Shown: positions 40,668-52,923 of the stretch, in pieces
How the letters are laid out: each line of letters opens with the position of its first letter
Position numbering within the stretch: position 1 is the stretch's first letter
NCBI GenBank assembly: GCA_963716855.1
Contig: CAVQUV010000021.1
Location: 1-64,000 of the forward strand
Origin: JAGVSZ01 sp963716855
GTDB lineage: Bacteria; Pseudomonadota; Gammaproteobacteria; Burkholderiales; SG8-39
Length of the DNA: 64,000 nucleotides
Direction: 5' to 3'
Notes under the pieces: model-generated
Databases searched by the model: none
What the model was told of the DNA's origin: nothing
The model's input: only the letters and a program-made list of their open reading frames with translations
Program-made: the position numbers and the translations under genes

Positions 40668-41458
40668 CTACCCGGCAGCCTTCATCAGCAGGCAGTCGTC
40701 GCCCAGCGGCGTCACCGGCGTCAGGTCGCGATGGTGCTGATAGTCCGGCCGCTTGTGGCGGGTCAGCGCGTTCGCGACCGGATTGAGGATCAGCGAGAAG
40801 ATGCGCCGCGGCCAGGGCGACATGTTGGCCGGCGAGCCATGCACCAGGCTGTCGCCGAAGATCAGGCCGGTGCCCGGCGGCCCTTTGGCGGAAACGATGC
40901 CGCCCTCGTTGATCAGGCCGGCGACGGTGCCGATTGTCCACGACCCACAGCGGATAGCTGGTGGTCACCGTGTCGAGCGCGGTCGGCACCGGGCCGCCTG
41001 GCGGTGCGATCCCCGGATGAACCAGAGCGGCCCGTTGAACTCGCTGACCTCGTCGAGAAGGATATGCAGGTTGAGCGCCAGCGGCTTCGGCACGCCGTCC
41101 TCGCGGTGGTGGGTGGCGAAGTCGTAATGCCACTGCCAGACATCGCCGCCGAAGGCCTCCTTCACGTTCACCTTGACCTGCTGCACGTAGAGCTTGTCGT
41201 CGCCCAGGATCTGCATCGCCGGCTCCACCAGGCGCGGATGGCGCACCACGCTTGGCATAGACGGCGCTGCGCAGATGCAGGCCCATGGCCGTGCGCACCA
41301 GGCCGTTCTTCTCGCGGAAATTGGCCGGCGTGTCCTCGGCATAGAGGCGCGGCAGGTCGTCTTTCAGCACCTGGACTTCGGCCGGGGAGAACAGATCCGG
41401 CAGGATGAGAAAGCCGTCGCGGCGATATTGCTCGAGTTGGGCTCGCTGTCAGCAGCAT
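40668..41458 (-). CDS. Phytanoyl-CoA dioxygenase (PhyH) family protein, frameshifted
   Basis: A non-haem iron, 2-oxoglutarate-dependent oxygenase of about 262 residues. Corrected N-terminus: MLLTASQLEQYRRDGFLILP, DLFSPAEVQVLKDDLPRLY. The iron ligands are the histidine and aspartate of QWHYDFATHHREDG and a distal histidine in FGDSLVHGSPANMSPWPRR, which also supplies the arginine for 2-oxoglutarate. It ends CLLMKAAG at 40668. Family members hydroxylate ectoine, fatty acyl-CoA, quaternary amines or antibiotic precursors. The neighbours suggest an amino-acid or amine substrate, but this is only inference. Shifts occur near 41435, 41250, 41000 and 40935. Confidence 0.8.
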
Positions 41459-41537
41459 GGGCGGATCTCCTGGCTCTCGTGCCAGTTGATAATCCGCCTT
41501 GAATGCCGGCGCCACGTGCCGGCGGCACTCGGTGGGC

Positions 41538-41988
41538 TTAGGGCGCCTGGAACTCCACGATGCCCATGATCATGTTGACCGGTTGCCCATCGTCGGACAG
41601 CGGCAGATAGAGGTCGCGATAGCCCCGCACCCATTCGTCCGGGCCGACATAGGGGATGTCGCTGATGATGGGCGTGCGCTCCCGGCAGATGCGGGCGCGG
41701 TCTCCCAGACCTGGCTGCCGGGCTGCTGATGGGCCAGCTCGGTGAAATGCTTGCCCGTATAGTCGAAGGCGATGCGCTCGACGATGGCGGTGCCGATCAG
41801 GCGATAGCGGAAATCCAGGGGATCCTGGGTGACGTCCACCAGCACCACATTGGCCAGCAGGTCGGGAATCTCGGTCGGCTCGATATCCTTGCGCGACGGC
41901 ATCGGCCGGCCGCCGCGCTTTTCCTGCCAATAGGCAAGCGCCCGCTGTTGCAAGGTTCGACGTCGAGCTTCAGGTCCCCCGTGGACAT
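41538..41988 (-). CDS. PAS-domain (PAS_5 type) protein, frameshifted
   Basis: About 150 residues made of a single PAS-like domain. It starts MSTGDLKLDVEP at 41988, then ALAYWQEKRGGRPMPSRKDI, EPTEIPDLLANVVLVDVTQD, PLDFRYRLIGTAIVERIAFD, YTGKHFTELAHQQ and finally RGYRDLYLPLSDDGQPVNMI with MGIVEFQAP. The PSRxDIxPxEI...FRYRLxGT pattern is the PAS_5 family, abundant in Rhodospirillales and Rhizobiales, often single-domain and of unknown function. Shifts lie near 41945 and 41700. Confidence 0.75.
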
Positions 41989-42087
41989 ACGCTATGGTAC
42001 TCTGTCGGCCCCCAATGGCAGCGTCGAGCGCTGCTGACCGGGCGCTATATTCGAGACAGTTAATTAATAGAGTGTAAGGATCGGTCA

Positions 42088-42469
42088 TGACTTCTCTGCT
42101 TCGCTCGATCATGTGAATATCCGCACGGCGAATCTGGCGCCGATGTCGGCGTTCTATGAGAGGGTACTCGGCTGAAGAAAGGTCCGCGGCCGCCCTTCTC
42201 CTTCGGCGGCGCCTGGCATTATTGCGGCAAGATCGCCGCGGTGCATCTGGTGGAGGTGAAGCGCCAGCCCGCCGGCAAGGAGCCGCGGCTCGAGCATTTT
42301 GCGTTTCGCGCCAATGGTATGAAAACTTTCCTGGAAACGCTTCAGCGAGAAAAGATCCCCTTCGATATTCGCGTCGTCCCCGAATCTGGTATACAGCAGG
42401 TCAATGTGATGCGACCCCGACGGCAATCACATCGAGATTCAGTTCTTACCCGACGACCGCGCCGACTGA
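42088..42469 (+). CDS. VOC-family (glyoxalase-like) protein, frameshifted
   Basis: A small metal-dependent enzyme of the vicinal oxygen chelate fold, about 126 residues. Corrected reading: LDHVNIRTANLAPMSAFYER VLGL, then PPFSFGGAWHYCGKIAAVHL, LEHFAFRANGMKTFLETLQR and DPDGNHIEIQFLPDDRAD. The first His, the His in LEHFAF and the Glu in HIEIQF are likely metal ligands. AAGGA precedes the ATG at 42088. Shifts lie near 42108, 42171 and 42413. It may be a glyoxalase, dioxygenase or epimerase; not decidable. Confidence 0.75.
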
Positions 42470-42510
42470 TCAGTTGAATCGGCGCATCGCCGGCAGCCGG
42501 TCACACAGAT

Positions 42511-44050
42511 TTACAGCTTGCCGGTGGCGATTTCCGACTTGCGCCTGCGCCACATAGGCCTCGAGCGCCTCGCGCCGCGCCGGATCCATCGGCGGCTGCT
42601 CGTACTGGCTCAGCAGCTCCTTCCAGATCCCGTTGGCGCGGCGGGTCGCGTCGAGGGCGCCGGCTTCCTGCCAGGTCTCGAAATTGCGCCAGTCCGACAG
42701 CATGCGGCGCGTAGAACGCGGTCTCGAAGCGCTCGAGCGTATGGGCGGTGCCGAAGAAATGGCCGCCGGGACCGACTTCGGCGATGGCGTCGAGGCCGAG
42801 ATCTTCGTCACGCACCGGCAGCGGCGTCATGGTCTCGCGCATGAGCTGCAGCATCTCGGCGTCGACGATCAGCTTCTCGAACGAGGCGGTGAGGCCGCCT
42901 TCGAGCCAGCCGGCGGCATGCTCCAGCAGGTTGACGCCGCCCATGAGGCAGCCCCAGAGCGACATGGACGAATTCGTAGGTCGCCTGCACATCGACGATG
43001 TTGGACGCGTTCACGTTGCTGGAGCGGTAGGGAAGCCGGTAGCGGCGCGTGAGCTGCCCCGTCGCCATGCGCCGCCTTGGCATATTCCGGCGTGCCGAAG
43101 GCGGGCGCGCCCGTGCGCATGTCGACATTCGAGGTGAAGCCGCCATAGGCCACGGGCGTGCCCGGCCGGACGAGCTGCGCCAGGGCGATCATGAACAGCG
43201 CCTCGGCATTCTGCTGGGTCAGCGCGCCGGCCAGGGTGACCGGGCTCATGGCGCCCGCGAGCGTGAAGGGCGTCATCACCACCGGCTGGCCTGGCGCGCC
43301 ATCTCCGTCAGCCCCTGCGCCCATCGGCACGTCGAGGCGCAGCGGCGAGTTGGAGTTGATGATGGTGATCAGCGCCGGCTCGGCCGCCAGCTGCTCCGGC
43401 GTCGTCGTCATAGGCGATGCAGGTCATCTCGATGGCGTCGCGCACGCAATGGGCGCCCAGGCCCCAGCACTGCCAGGTCTTGTCGGTCGAGCGTCAGCGT
43501 CGCCTCGTAGACATCGAGATGGCGCGTCTCCGCCGGCAGGTCGGTCGGCTCGACGCCGGTGCCGCCATCCTGGTGGATCACGTTCAGCGACTGCACCAGC
43601 CGGATGAAGTCGCACATGTCGGCATAGTTGCCGGCGCGGCGGCCGCGATCGAGGTCGCTGGCGAAGGCCGGCCCGCCGGTCGCGATGAAGATCAGATGTT
43701 TGCCGCCGATGGTCACGTCTGCTGCCGGGTTGCGGGCGCGCAGGGTGAACTCGGCGGCGCCTTGGCGACCAGCATCCTCCACGAAGCGCGCCATCGAAGC
43801 GCACGCGCTTGCGTGCCACGATCGACCTTGGCCCCGGCACGCGCGAAGATGTCGAGGCTTTCGCTCATGCAGCACTTCGATGCCGATATTCTCCAGCAGC
43901 CGCGAGCGAGGCCCGATGAATCGCTTCGATCTGATCGGCGCGACAGGATCTCGACGGGCCGGATACGGGATCTGCAGCCGCGCGAAGGGGAGCTGCCGGA
44001 CGCCGCCGCCGGTGCGGCGCTCGCGGCGCCGGACGTGATTCTCTCGCCAT
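42511..44050 (-). CDS. MttB-like corrinoid-dependent methyltransferase, frameshifted
   Basis: A member of the trimethylamine methyltransferase MttB superfamily (COG5598), about 510 residues. It starts at 44050 with an arginine-rich stretch, then ENIGIEVLHERKP, NPAADVTIGGKHLIFIATGG, GNYADMCDFIRLVQSLNVIH, QDGGTGVEPTDLPAETRHLD, ITIINSNSPLRLDVPM, ALFMIALAQLVRPGTPVAYG, MRTGAPAFGTPEYAKAA, MGGVNLLEHAAGWLEGGLTA and GPGGHFFGTAHTLERFETAF, ending at 42511. Most such proteins in alphaproteobacteria lack pyrrolysine and act on glycine betaine or other quaternary amines. I see no corrinoid protein or reductive activator nearby. About ten shifts. Confidence 0.82.
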
Positions 44051-44066
44051 CTGCTCGGATCCTCCT

Positions 44067-46156
44067 TCACTCCAGGCGCCACCCGTTCGCGGCGGCAGGC
44101 GTCGTCGCTTCCACCGCTTCGTCGAACTCGCGGGCGAAGCTGTGCCCGTCATAGACCGCATGCACGACGGCGCCGGGCACGTGGCAATCGCCGATGCGCG
44201 TCACCGACTCGATGCCGGCAGATGCGCAGCGCGGCCGGGTCGGCGGTGAGCTCGTCGATAGAGCGCGCTCGTCCGGCGATGCGCGACGTGACCAGGACCA
44301 GGCTCGCCGCAGGCTGCGCGCTTGCCTCTGCCGCCGGTGTGGATGCAAGTCGCAGCCGTGCCCGGCATCGATCCCCGCCAGATCGCACGCCGGTCAGCGA
44401 TCTCGACGCCGAGCTCGATGAGCTGCTGCTGCACCCGCTCCTGCTCGTCCGTCATGCGGCACCAGGCGGAGACCTCCAGGCCGGGCGTCGCCAGGGTCAC
44501 TTCGATGCCCGTCCTTCGCCAGCTTCTCCGCAAGCACGCCCGCCCATGATAGTACTGGTCGTCGTCGTAGATCACGACCGGGCGAGCCGGGCACTTGCCG
44601 GCCATGATGTCATCGGGCGTCAGACGACATGCGCGTGCCAGTGCCCGGCGATGCCCGGATGATGGTGCCGTGGCCGACACCGTCGCGCCGCCAGCGCGCG
44701 CCGGTCGCGATCACCACCTCGGGCGAACGCCGAACTCCCGCACATCGGCCGCCGAAAGCTGGCTTTCGCGATAGATCTCGACATTGGGCAGCGCTGGCGA
44801 GCGGCCCAGCCGCCAGTCGCGCACGCGGCCATAGGAGGACAAGGCCCGGCAGCCGGCATTCCCGGTTGATGCGCCCGCCGAGCTCGCGCGCGGCTTCGGC
44901 GAGCGGCACGCGATAGCCGCGCTTGCCCGAGCGTCAGCGCGCATTCGAGCCCGGCCGGCCCGCCGCCGACGATCAGCACGGACTTCTCGGATCTTCGCCG
45001 GCTGCGATCCGCTCCGGATGCCAGCCGCGGCGCCATTCCTCGCCCATGGTCGGATTCTGGGTGCAGCGGATCGGCACGCCCTCGTTGTTGCCGGAGCGGC
45101 AGATGTTGCAGCCGATGCATTCGCGGATCTCGTCCTCGCGGCCCTCGTCGATCTTGCGCGGCAGGAACGGATCGGCGATCGACGGCCGCGCCGCGCCGAT
45201 GAAATCGAGGATGCCGCGCTTCACCTGCGAGACCATGGCGTCGGGCGAGGTGAAGCGGCCGACGCCGACCACCGGCTTGCTGGTCATCTTCTTGACGAAG
45301 CCGATGTAGTGCTCCTGGTAGCCTTCCTCGGAGAAGCGCGCGGTCTGGGAGTCGTTCTCGACATAGCTGATGTTCACGTCCCAGAGGTCGGGCAGCTCGG
45401 CCAGCAGCTCGATGACGTCGCGGCCCTCGCTCTCGGCGGTGATGCCCTGAGGCCCGATCAGCTCATCGACGGCGAAGCGCACGGCGACGCGCGGCCTTGT
45501 CGCCGACCGCCTCCTTCGTATCCTCGATCATCTCCCGCAGCAGGCGGCTGCGGTTCTCGATGCTGCCGCCATATTCGTCGCTGCGGTGGTTGATCGCGGC
45601 GCGACGATGAACTGCATCGGCAGATAGCCATGGCCGGCATAGACATAGACGATGTCGAAGCCGGCGCGCACGGCGCGCTCGGCCGCCGCGCGATGCCAGC
45701 CGCGGAAAGTCTTGATGTCCTGCTTGTCCATGGCGCGCGTCTGGACGCGGATGCACGTAGTGCAGCGGCAGGCCCGAGGCGACAGCGATCGGCAGCGCGG
45801 CTCCAGCGGTTCACCGCGTGATTGCCGCCATGCCACAGCTCGACGCCGGCGAGCGCGCCATGCCGGTGCACGGCCTCGGTCATGAGGGCCTTCGCCGCAC
45901 ATCCGACTCGTCCCACAGCGAGGCGAACGACATAGGGCGCGTCATCGGCCGAGGTCGGATGGATCGAGCAATATTCGGTGCAGACCACGCCCCAGCCGCC
46001 CTCGGCCTTCACTTCGCGCATCGCGGCGACGCGAACTGCGGCAGCGCGATTGCCCATGCCGGTGCAATGCGGCACCTGGAAGAATCGGTTGCGGGCGGTG
46101 ACCGGCCCGATGCGCACGGGCTCGAACAGGAGGTCGTAGCGGGGATTGCGGGGCAT
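44067..46156 (-). CDS. Trimethylamine dehydrogenase/DgcA-like iron-sulfur flavoprotein, frameshifted
   Basis: About 690 residues in the order of the trimethylamine dehydrogenase/2,4-dienoyl-CoA reductase family. The FMN TIM barrel starts YDLLFEPVRIGPVTARNRFF, QVPHCTGMGN and has AGVELWHGGNHA and VGVGRFTSPDAMVSQVKRG. The 4Fe-4S cluster motif is CIGCNICRSGNNEGVPIRCT with QNPTMGEEWRRGWHPERI, close to trimethylamine dehydrogenase. The FAD/NAD part has VLIVGGGPAGLECALTLGQA. The C-terminus is GDCHVPGAVVHAVYDGHSFA. In related bacteria DgcA demethylates dimethylglycine. Adjacent to the MttB-like gene by 17 bases, it probably oxidises a methylated amine. About twelve shifts. Confidence 0.85.
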
Positions 46157-46243
46157 TCAGTTTCTTTCTTGTTGGTCATTACAGGCAGGCACGTGACTCG
46201 CGCAGGTGTCGCGAGACCCGACGCGATCCAATCCAGGGCCGGT

Positions 46244-48238
<1,995 letters not shown>

Positions 48239-48381
48239 TTTCTGCCACTGCATAGCATGGCGCACGGCGGTTCGGCGAGGGCAGCCCAGAGCGTCGGACG
48301 GCCACCTGTCCTGCATTCCCGCCATGCAGCGGAGGCCGTTGGACGGGCGGCCGGTAGGCCTTAGTCTGCCGTCCGCGCGTC

Positions 48382-49400
48382 ATGGTTCTCCTCGCCAGCC
48401 GCTCGCCGCACTTCCGATCCGCTGCCGCCGCCGATCGCGGCCGCGATCTGTCATGATCACCTCCTCGCTGCTCTTCGCCGCCCTGAGCGCGACGATCCGC
48501 ATCCTCGGCACCGAGCTGCATCCCTTCGAGGTCACGTTCTTCCGCAACTTCTCCGGGCTTCGTCTTCATGCTGCCCTGGCTGTTCCGTGTCGGGCTGGGC
48601 GCGCTGCGGACCGGGCGGTTCATGCTCTATACCTGGCGGTCGTTCCTCAGCCTTTGTCCGATGCTCTGCGGCTTTACGGCGCTCACCCTCTTGCCCGTTC
48701 GACCAGGCGATCGCGCTCAGTTTCACGGTGCCGCTGTTCGCCACCATGGGCGCGGCGCTGGTCCTGCGCGAGGATGTGCGGGCCCGGCGCTGGACCGCGA
48801 CCATCATCGGCTTCATCGGCGTGCTCATCATCCTGCGTCCGGGCTTCGGCGGCATGCGAGCTCGCTGAGCGGCGAGCGCGACCGCGCTGATCGGTGCCGG
48901 GCTGTCGCTCTTCTCGGCGCTGCTCTCGGCCGTCATCACGCTGATCGTCAAGGACCTGGCGCGCACCGAGCCGAGCGACGCCATCGTCACCTACATGGTG
49001 CTGCTGCTGACGCCGATGTCGCTGATCCCCGCCCTCTCGTATTGGCAGTGGCCGCCGATGGAGCTGTGGCCGTGGATCGTCGTCATGGGCGCGCTTCGGC
49101 AGCTTCGGCCATATGTGCTACATCCGCGCCTTCGCCCTGGCCGACGCCTCGGCGGTCATGCCCTACGACTACACGCGCCTGATCTTCGCCGCCGTGATCG
49201 GCTATTTCGCCTTCGCCGAGGCGCCGGATATCTGGACCTTGATCGGCGCCGTCGTGATCGCCAGCGCCGCCATCTACATCGCCCACCGCGAGATCGATCC
49301 TGCGGCAGTCGGTGGCGACGACCGGGCGGCGGCGGCCGCGGGCGAACCGGCCGCGCTGGCGACCGATCGTGTCGCCCGAGCCCGGCGCAAGCAGCCATGA
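48382..49400 (+). CDS. EamA-family (DMT) transporter, first of a pair, frameshifted
   Basis: A drug/metabolite transporter superfamily permease. Helices include ITSSLLFAALSATIRILGTE, FVFMLPWLFRVG, FLSLCPMLCGFTALTLLPF, AIALSFTVPLFATMGAALVL, TATIIGFIGVLIILRPGFGG, LIGAGLSLFSALLSAVITLI and RLIFAAVIGYFAFAEAPDIW, followed by TLIGAVVIASAAIYIAHREI. The start may be the ATG at 48382 followed by a shift, or ATG 48453, which would leave a short first helix. The stop overlaps the next start (ATGA). About six shifts. Confidence 0.82.
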
Positions 49401-50346
49401 GCGACCTGAGCCATGCGCCGACCGGCCTGCGCGCGCGCTGGCTGGCGCTGCCCGGCAACACGCCGCGGCGCGCTCTGGATGATGGCCTCCGGCGTCGGCT
49501 TCACGGTGATGGCCGTCGGCCATCAAGCTCCTGGGCACGCGGCTCGACAGCTTCCAGGTCGGCGTTCTTCCGCATCGTCTTCGGCTTCGTCGCCATCCTG
49601 CCGTTCGCCGCTATCTGCGGCCTGGCCGCGGCTTGCGATCCTGCGCACGCCGGCATCTGCACGTCCATGCGGTGCGCGGCGTCTTCGGCATGCTGGCGAT
49701 GTATTGCAGCTACTACGCCATCGCCCGCATCGCCGCTGGCGGATTTCACCGGCGCTCAGCTTCACCAAGCCGCTGTTCGCCACCGTGCTCGCCGTCGATC
49801 ATCCTCGGCGAGGTCGTGCGCTGGCGGCGCTGGACGGCGACGATCGTCGGTTTCCTCGGCGTGCTGGTCATGGTGCGGCCGGGCACCGGCACGTTTCAGA
49901 CCGGCCGGCTCTTCGCCCTCGGCGAGGCGTTCTCCGTCGCCTTCCTGGTGACGCTGGTGAAGCGCCTGCCGGCGCGGGAGACGACCGCTCGGCATGCTGT
50001 TCTATTTCGGCGCCATCGCCAGCTGCTGTCCCTGCCGGCGGCCATCTGATTCCTGGCACTGGCCGACGGTCCGAGGAATGGGGGCTGCTGCTGGTCGATC
50101 GGCGCCTTCGGCGCGGCGTCGCAATCGTTCTGGATCCGCGCCTTCCGCTCCGGCGACGCCTCGCTGGTCGCGCGCGTTCGATTATCTGCGGCTGCCGCTG
50201 GCGGCCACGTCGGCTTGATCTGGTTCGCCGAGCTGCCGACGATCTGGACGCTGGTCGGCGCCGTCGTCATCGTCGCCAGCACGCTCTACATCGCCCGCCG
50301 CGAAGCCTCGCTGGGCGGCAAGCCGACAGCCGAGGCGCCGAAGTAA
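49397..50346 (+). CDS. EamA-family (DMT) transporter, second of a pair, frameshifted
   Basis: It begins MSDLSHAPTGLRARWLALPG, then LWMMASGVGFTVMAVAIKLL, FRIVFGFVAILPFAAICGLA, GVFGMLAMYCSYYAIARIAL, SFTKPLFATVLAVIILGEVV, TATIVGFLGVLVMVRPGTGT, ALGEAFSVAFLVTLVKRLPA and ELPTIWTLVGAVVIVASTLY with IARREASLGGKPTAEAPK. It is homologous to the preceding gene and overlaps it by four bases. EamA proteins are often homodimers, but paired overlapping genes raise the possibility of a heterodimer. Shifts lie near 49465, 49525, 49645, 49745, 49795, 49990, 50050 and 50170. Confidence 0.83.
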
Positions 50347-50354
50347 GGCCGGCA

Positions 50355-50960
50355 TCATCGCTTCGCACCCAGATGGTGGCGCAGCAGGACCAGCCGGTCG
50401 TTGCCCCAGAACATCTGGCCATCGACGACGAAGCTGGGCACGCCGAAGACGCCGGCCGCAATCGCATCGGCGATGTTCTGTTCATGGCGCCGCCGGTCTC
50501 GGCATCATCGATCAGCGCCAGGAATTGCGCGCCCGTCGAGCCCGCTTTTCTCGGCAATGCCGGCGAGGTCGCTGATCGGTCAACGGCGGCGTGCCGTCGC
50601 CGAAGACGGCGTCGAAGAGATTCAGCGTGTAGCGCGACGACCGCCCAGCCGGTCCGCGGCGACGGCCGACAGCGCAAAACGTCGCCCAATTCAGTTCGTC
50701 CCAGTCGGGATCGCGAAAGGGAATGCCGTAGTAATGCCGCCCAGCGCGAGACGTCCGCGTGCGATAGGCCTCTTCATACTGGCCGGAGGCCGGCCTCCCC
50801 TGAACGGATCCATGCCGCGCCGCTTCATCAACTCCGTGCTCCAGAGCGGCCGCCAGCGCACCGTAGCGCCGGTATCCGCCGCCAGCCGCTCCATCTGGCT
50901 CGCCGCGAGATAGGAATAGCGGCTGCCGATGCCGTAGAAGAAATCGACGATCTTCGCCAT
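50355..50960 (-). CDS. 2-hydroxychromene-2-carboxylate isomerase-like (DsbA/GST-kappa fold), frameshifted
   Basis: About 200 residues. It opens MAKIVDFFYGIGSRYSYLAA, SQMERLAADTGATVRWRPLW, where the serine in the SRYSY segment occupies the place of the thioredoxin-fold active site, as in HCCA isomerases. The end reads AAGVFGVPSFVVDGQMFWGN, DRLVLLRHHLGAKR; GVPSFVVD with the cis-proline is diagnostic. It may bind glutathione and act in aromatic breakdown, but no aromatic pathway genes are near. It starts five bases after the protease stop. Shifts near 50800, 50730, 50680 and 50540. Confidence 0.82.
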
Positions 50961-50964
50961 GTCG

Positions 50965-51987
50965 CTACGCCTTCGGCGCCGGCGGGCGCGCCGCGGGGTC
51001 ACCTGGAAGACATGCTTCTCCGTCCGCCGCAGCACGGCCAGTTCCGCCGACTTGCCGATGCGTTCGGCGGTCAGCAGCCGGTGCAGGCTGTCGATGCCGG
51101 GCGTCGGCCGTGCCGTCGAAGGCGACGATGACATCGCCTTCCATCAGCCCGGCGCGGCCGGCGGGGCTGTCCGGCTCCACATGCCATCACCCGCAGGCCG
51201 GTTCGGCGGCAAGCTGGTGGAAGCGGGCGACGCGCCGGGGCAGCGCCATGGTCTGGCCGCCGACGCCGATATAGCTGCGGCGCACCTTGCCGTGGCGGAT
51301 CAGCTCGCTGACGACGAATTTCGCGGTGTTGCTGGCGATGGCGAAGCAGAGTCCCTGGGCGGCCAGGATGATGGCGGTGTTGACGCCGATGATCTCGCCT
51401 GCGCGGTGACCAGCGGGCCGCCGGAATTGCCGGGGTTGAGCGCCGCATCGGTCTGCACGACGTCGTCGATCAGCCGGCCGGCATAGCTGCGCAGCGAACG
51501 GCCCAGGGCGCTGACCACGCCGGCGGTCACCGTGCATTCGAAGCCGAAGGGATTGCCGATGGCGACCACGAGCTGTCCCACGCGCATCTTCGCGGAATCG
51601 CCGAACGGCACATGGGCCAGCCCGTCGCCATGGAGCTGCAGCACGGCGAGATCGGTATCCGGATCTTCGCCCACCGGATAGGCCGGCAGCGTGCGGCCAT
51701 CCATCAGCGTCGCCATGACGCGTGGAGGCGCCGTGGATCACATGGCTGTTGGTGACCAGCAGGCCGTCAGGCGTGAAGATGACGCCGGAGCCGGAGCCCA
51801 CCGGCCGCTCCTGTCGGTCCCCTGGGCCGTTCACCGGCCGCAGGGATTGCAGATGCACGACCGCCGGCGACACCCGCTCCACCGCGCCGGTGACGGCGCG
51901 GGAATAGGCATCCAGCAGTTCGTCATCCGGGCGGCGGCCGGGTATCCGGTGACTGTTCAACACAGGGGTCCGTCCAGCATCACTCAC
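50965..51987 (-). CDS. Trypsin-like serine protease with PDZ domain (DegP/HtrA type), frameshifted
   Basis: About 340 residues. The protease domain has the catalytic histidine in LLVTNSHVIHG, the aspartate in DPDTDLAVLQLHGDG and the serine in DAALNPGNSGGPLVT. The single PDZ domain follows: YIGVGGQTMALPRR, then SPAGRAGLMEGDVIVAFDGT and LTAERIGKSAELAVLRRTEK. No signal peptide is visible at the chosen start (MSDAGRTPVLNSHRIPGRRP), so it may be cytoplasmic, unlike typical DegP. Shifts lie near 51720, 51410, 51185 and 51115. It forms an operon with the HCCA-isomerase-like gene. Confidence 0.83.
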
Positions 51988-52220
51988 CTCGCCCTTCTGC
52001 AGAGCGTAATTTGCGCATATTTTCCACGAGCCAAATCCGCTGATCCGCGAAAGCGGAATCCGCGAAAGCAGCGATTCCGAGGGGACCGTGATTTTTCGGG
52101 AACGATGCCATGCAAGGGAATTGGGCCGCGTCCAGGCGCCTCAACCGAACTTTCGAAGCCGTGGAGGGACCCGGATATGCATGGAGATAGAGATCGGCGC
52201 TCGGGGCGCCGAGATCAAGA

Positions 52221-52607
52221 TCAGGCGCTTTGCCGATCCTGTTCGCCGTTGGCGAGGCGGTCGATCGCCGCCCGGGCCTGCAGCCGGTGGCTGTCGGTCA
52301 TATAGCTGCGCACGGTCCTGATCGCAGCATAGAGAACGGCGGCATCGTCGGTGAAACCCAGCCAGAGAATGAAATCCGGCACGATGTCGATGGGCAGGAT
52401 GAAATAGGCCAGCGCGCCATAGAGGATGGCTTTCGCCTTCAGCGGCGTCGCCGGATCGGTGGCGCAGTAATAGGCGGCGACCACTTCGTCGAGAAAGGGA
52501 ATGCGCGGGATCGTGCGCCGCAGCTTGTCCCAGAAGCCGGCTTCCACCCGCGCCTGGTCGCGCTGCAGTTTCTCGGAATCGATGGGAACCAGGTCGGTGC
52601 CGGCCAT
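52221..52607 (-). CDS. DUF1232 (YkvA-like) membrane protein
   Basis: An intact 128-residue frame. The core KAILYGALAYFILPIDIVPD, FILWLGFTDDAAVLYAAIRT is the DUF1232 signature, with the LPxDxxPD turn between two hydrophobic segments. The N-terminus has an amphipathic part, QARVEAGFWDKLRRTIPRIP. Function unknown; thought to be inner-membrane associated. No close operon partner. The 230 bases on its downstream side up to the protease gene hold only short direct repeats of CCGCGAAAGC near 52040. Confidence 0.85.
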   Translation of the reverse strand: MAGTDLVPIDSEKLQRDQARVEAGFWDKLRRTIPRIPFLDEVVAAYYCATDPATPLKAKAILYGALAYFILPIDIVPDFILWLGFTDDAAVLYAAIRTVRSYMTDSHRLQARAAIDRLANGEQDRQSA

Positions 52608-52790
52608 GGCGGAGGATATGGCCCGGCGGCGGCCGGATTCAATGGCCGGCGGGGCGCCGGAGAGCCTCGAGATTTACCAATCGGCTCCATAGGTTGCGAA
52701 GGAGCTAAAGCCGGGAATTTTGGGCTAGGCAGTGGCGGTGCAAGCCGCTAGAGGATGTTCCGCAGCAGTTGAACCGCTGATTCCCAAGTT

Positions 52791-52870
52791 TGTCATCCCC
52801 GCGAAAGCGGGGACCCAGGGGTTACAGGGCGCCCTGCTTCTCCTGGGTCCCCGCTTTCGCGGGGATGACA
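52791..52870. repeat. Perfect 29-bp palindromic repeat
   Basis: The left arm 52791-52819 begins TGTCATCCCCGCGAAAGCGG and the right arm 52842-52870 is its exact 29-base reverse complement, with a 22-base loop. The sequence TGTCATCCCCGCGAAAGCGGGGACCC is a well-known dispersed palindrome in alphaproteobacterial genomes. It sits 53 bases upstream of the SDR gene. Confidence 0.93.
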
Positions 52871-52923
52871 AGTCGGGGCGTCTAATCTGAACTCGAACAA
52901 CAGCAAGAACGGGACCGTCATCC

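Noticed and set aside
42511..44050. Possible pyrrolysine (UAG) codon in the MttB-like gene.
   Set aside because: The gene has many shifts and I see no in-frame TAG flanked by good coding; most alphaproteobacterial MttB homologues lack pyrrolysine. It should be rechecked on corrected sequence.
49413..51131. A 572-codon plus-strand frame covering the second EamA gene and beyond.
   Set aside because: It switches from fragments of the EamA frame into the antisense of the HCCA-isomerase-like and protease genes.
52010..52080. Short repeats of CCGCGAAAGC upstream of the protease gene.
   Set aside because: Only two short copies, too little for a named repeat; possibly a decayed copy of the palindrome at 52.8 kb.
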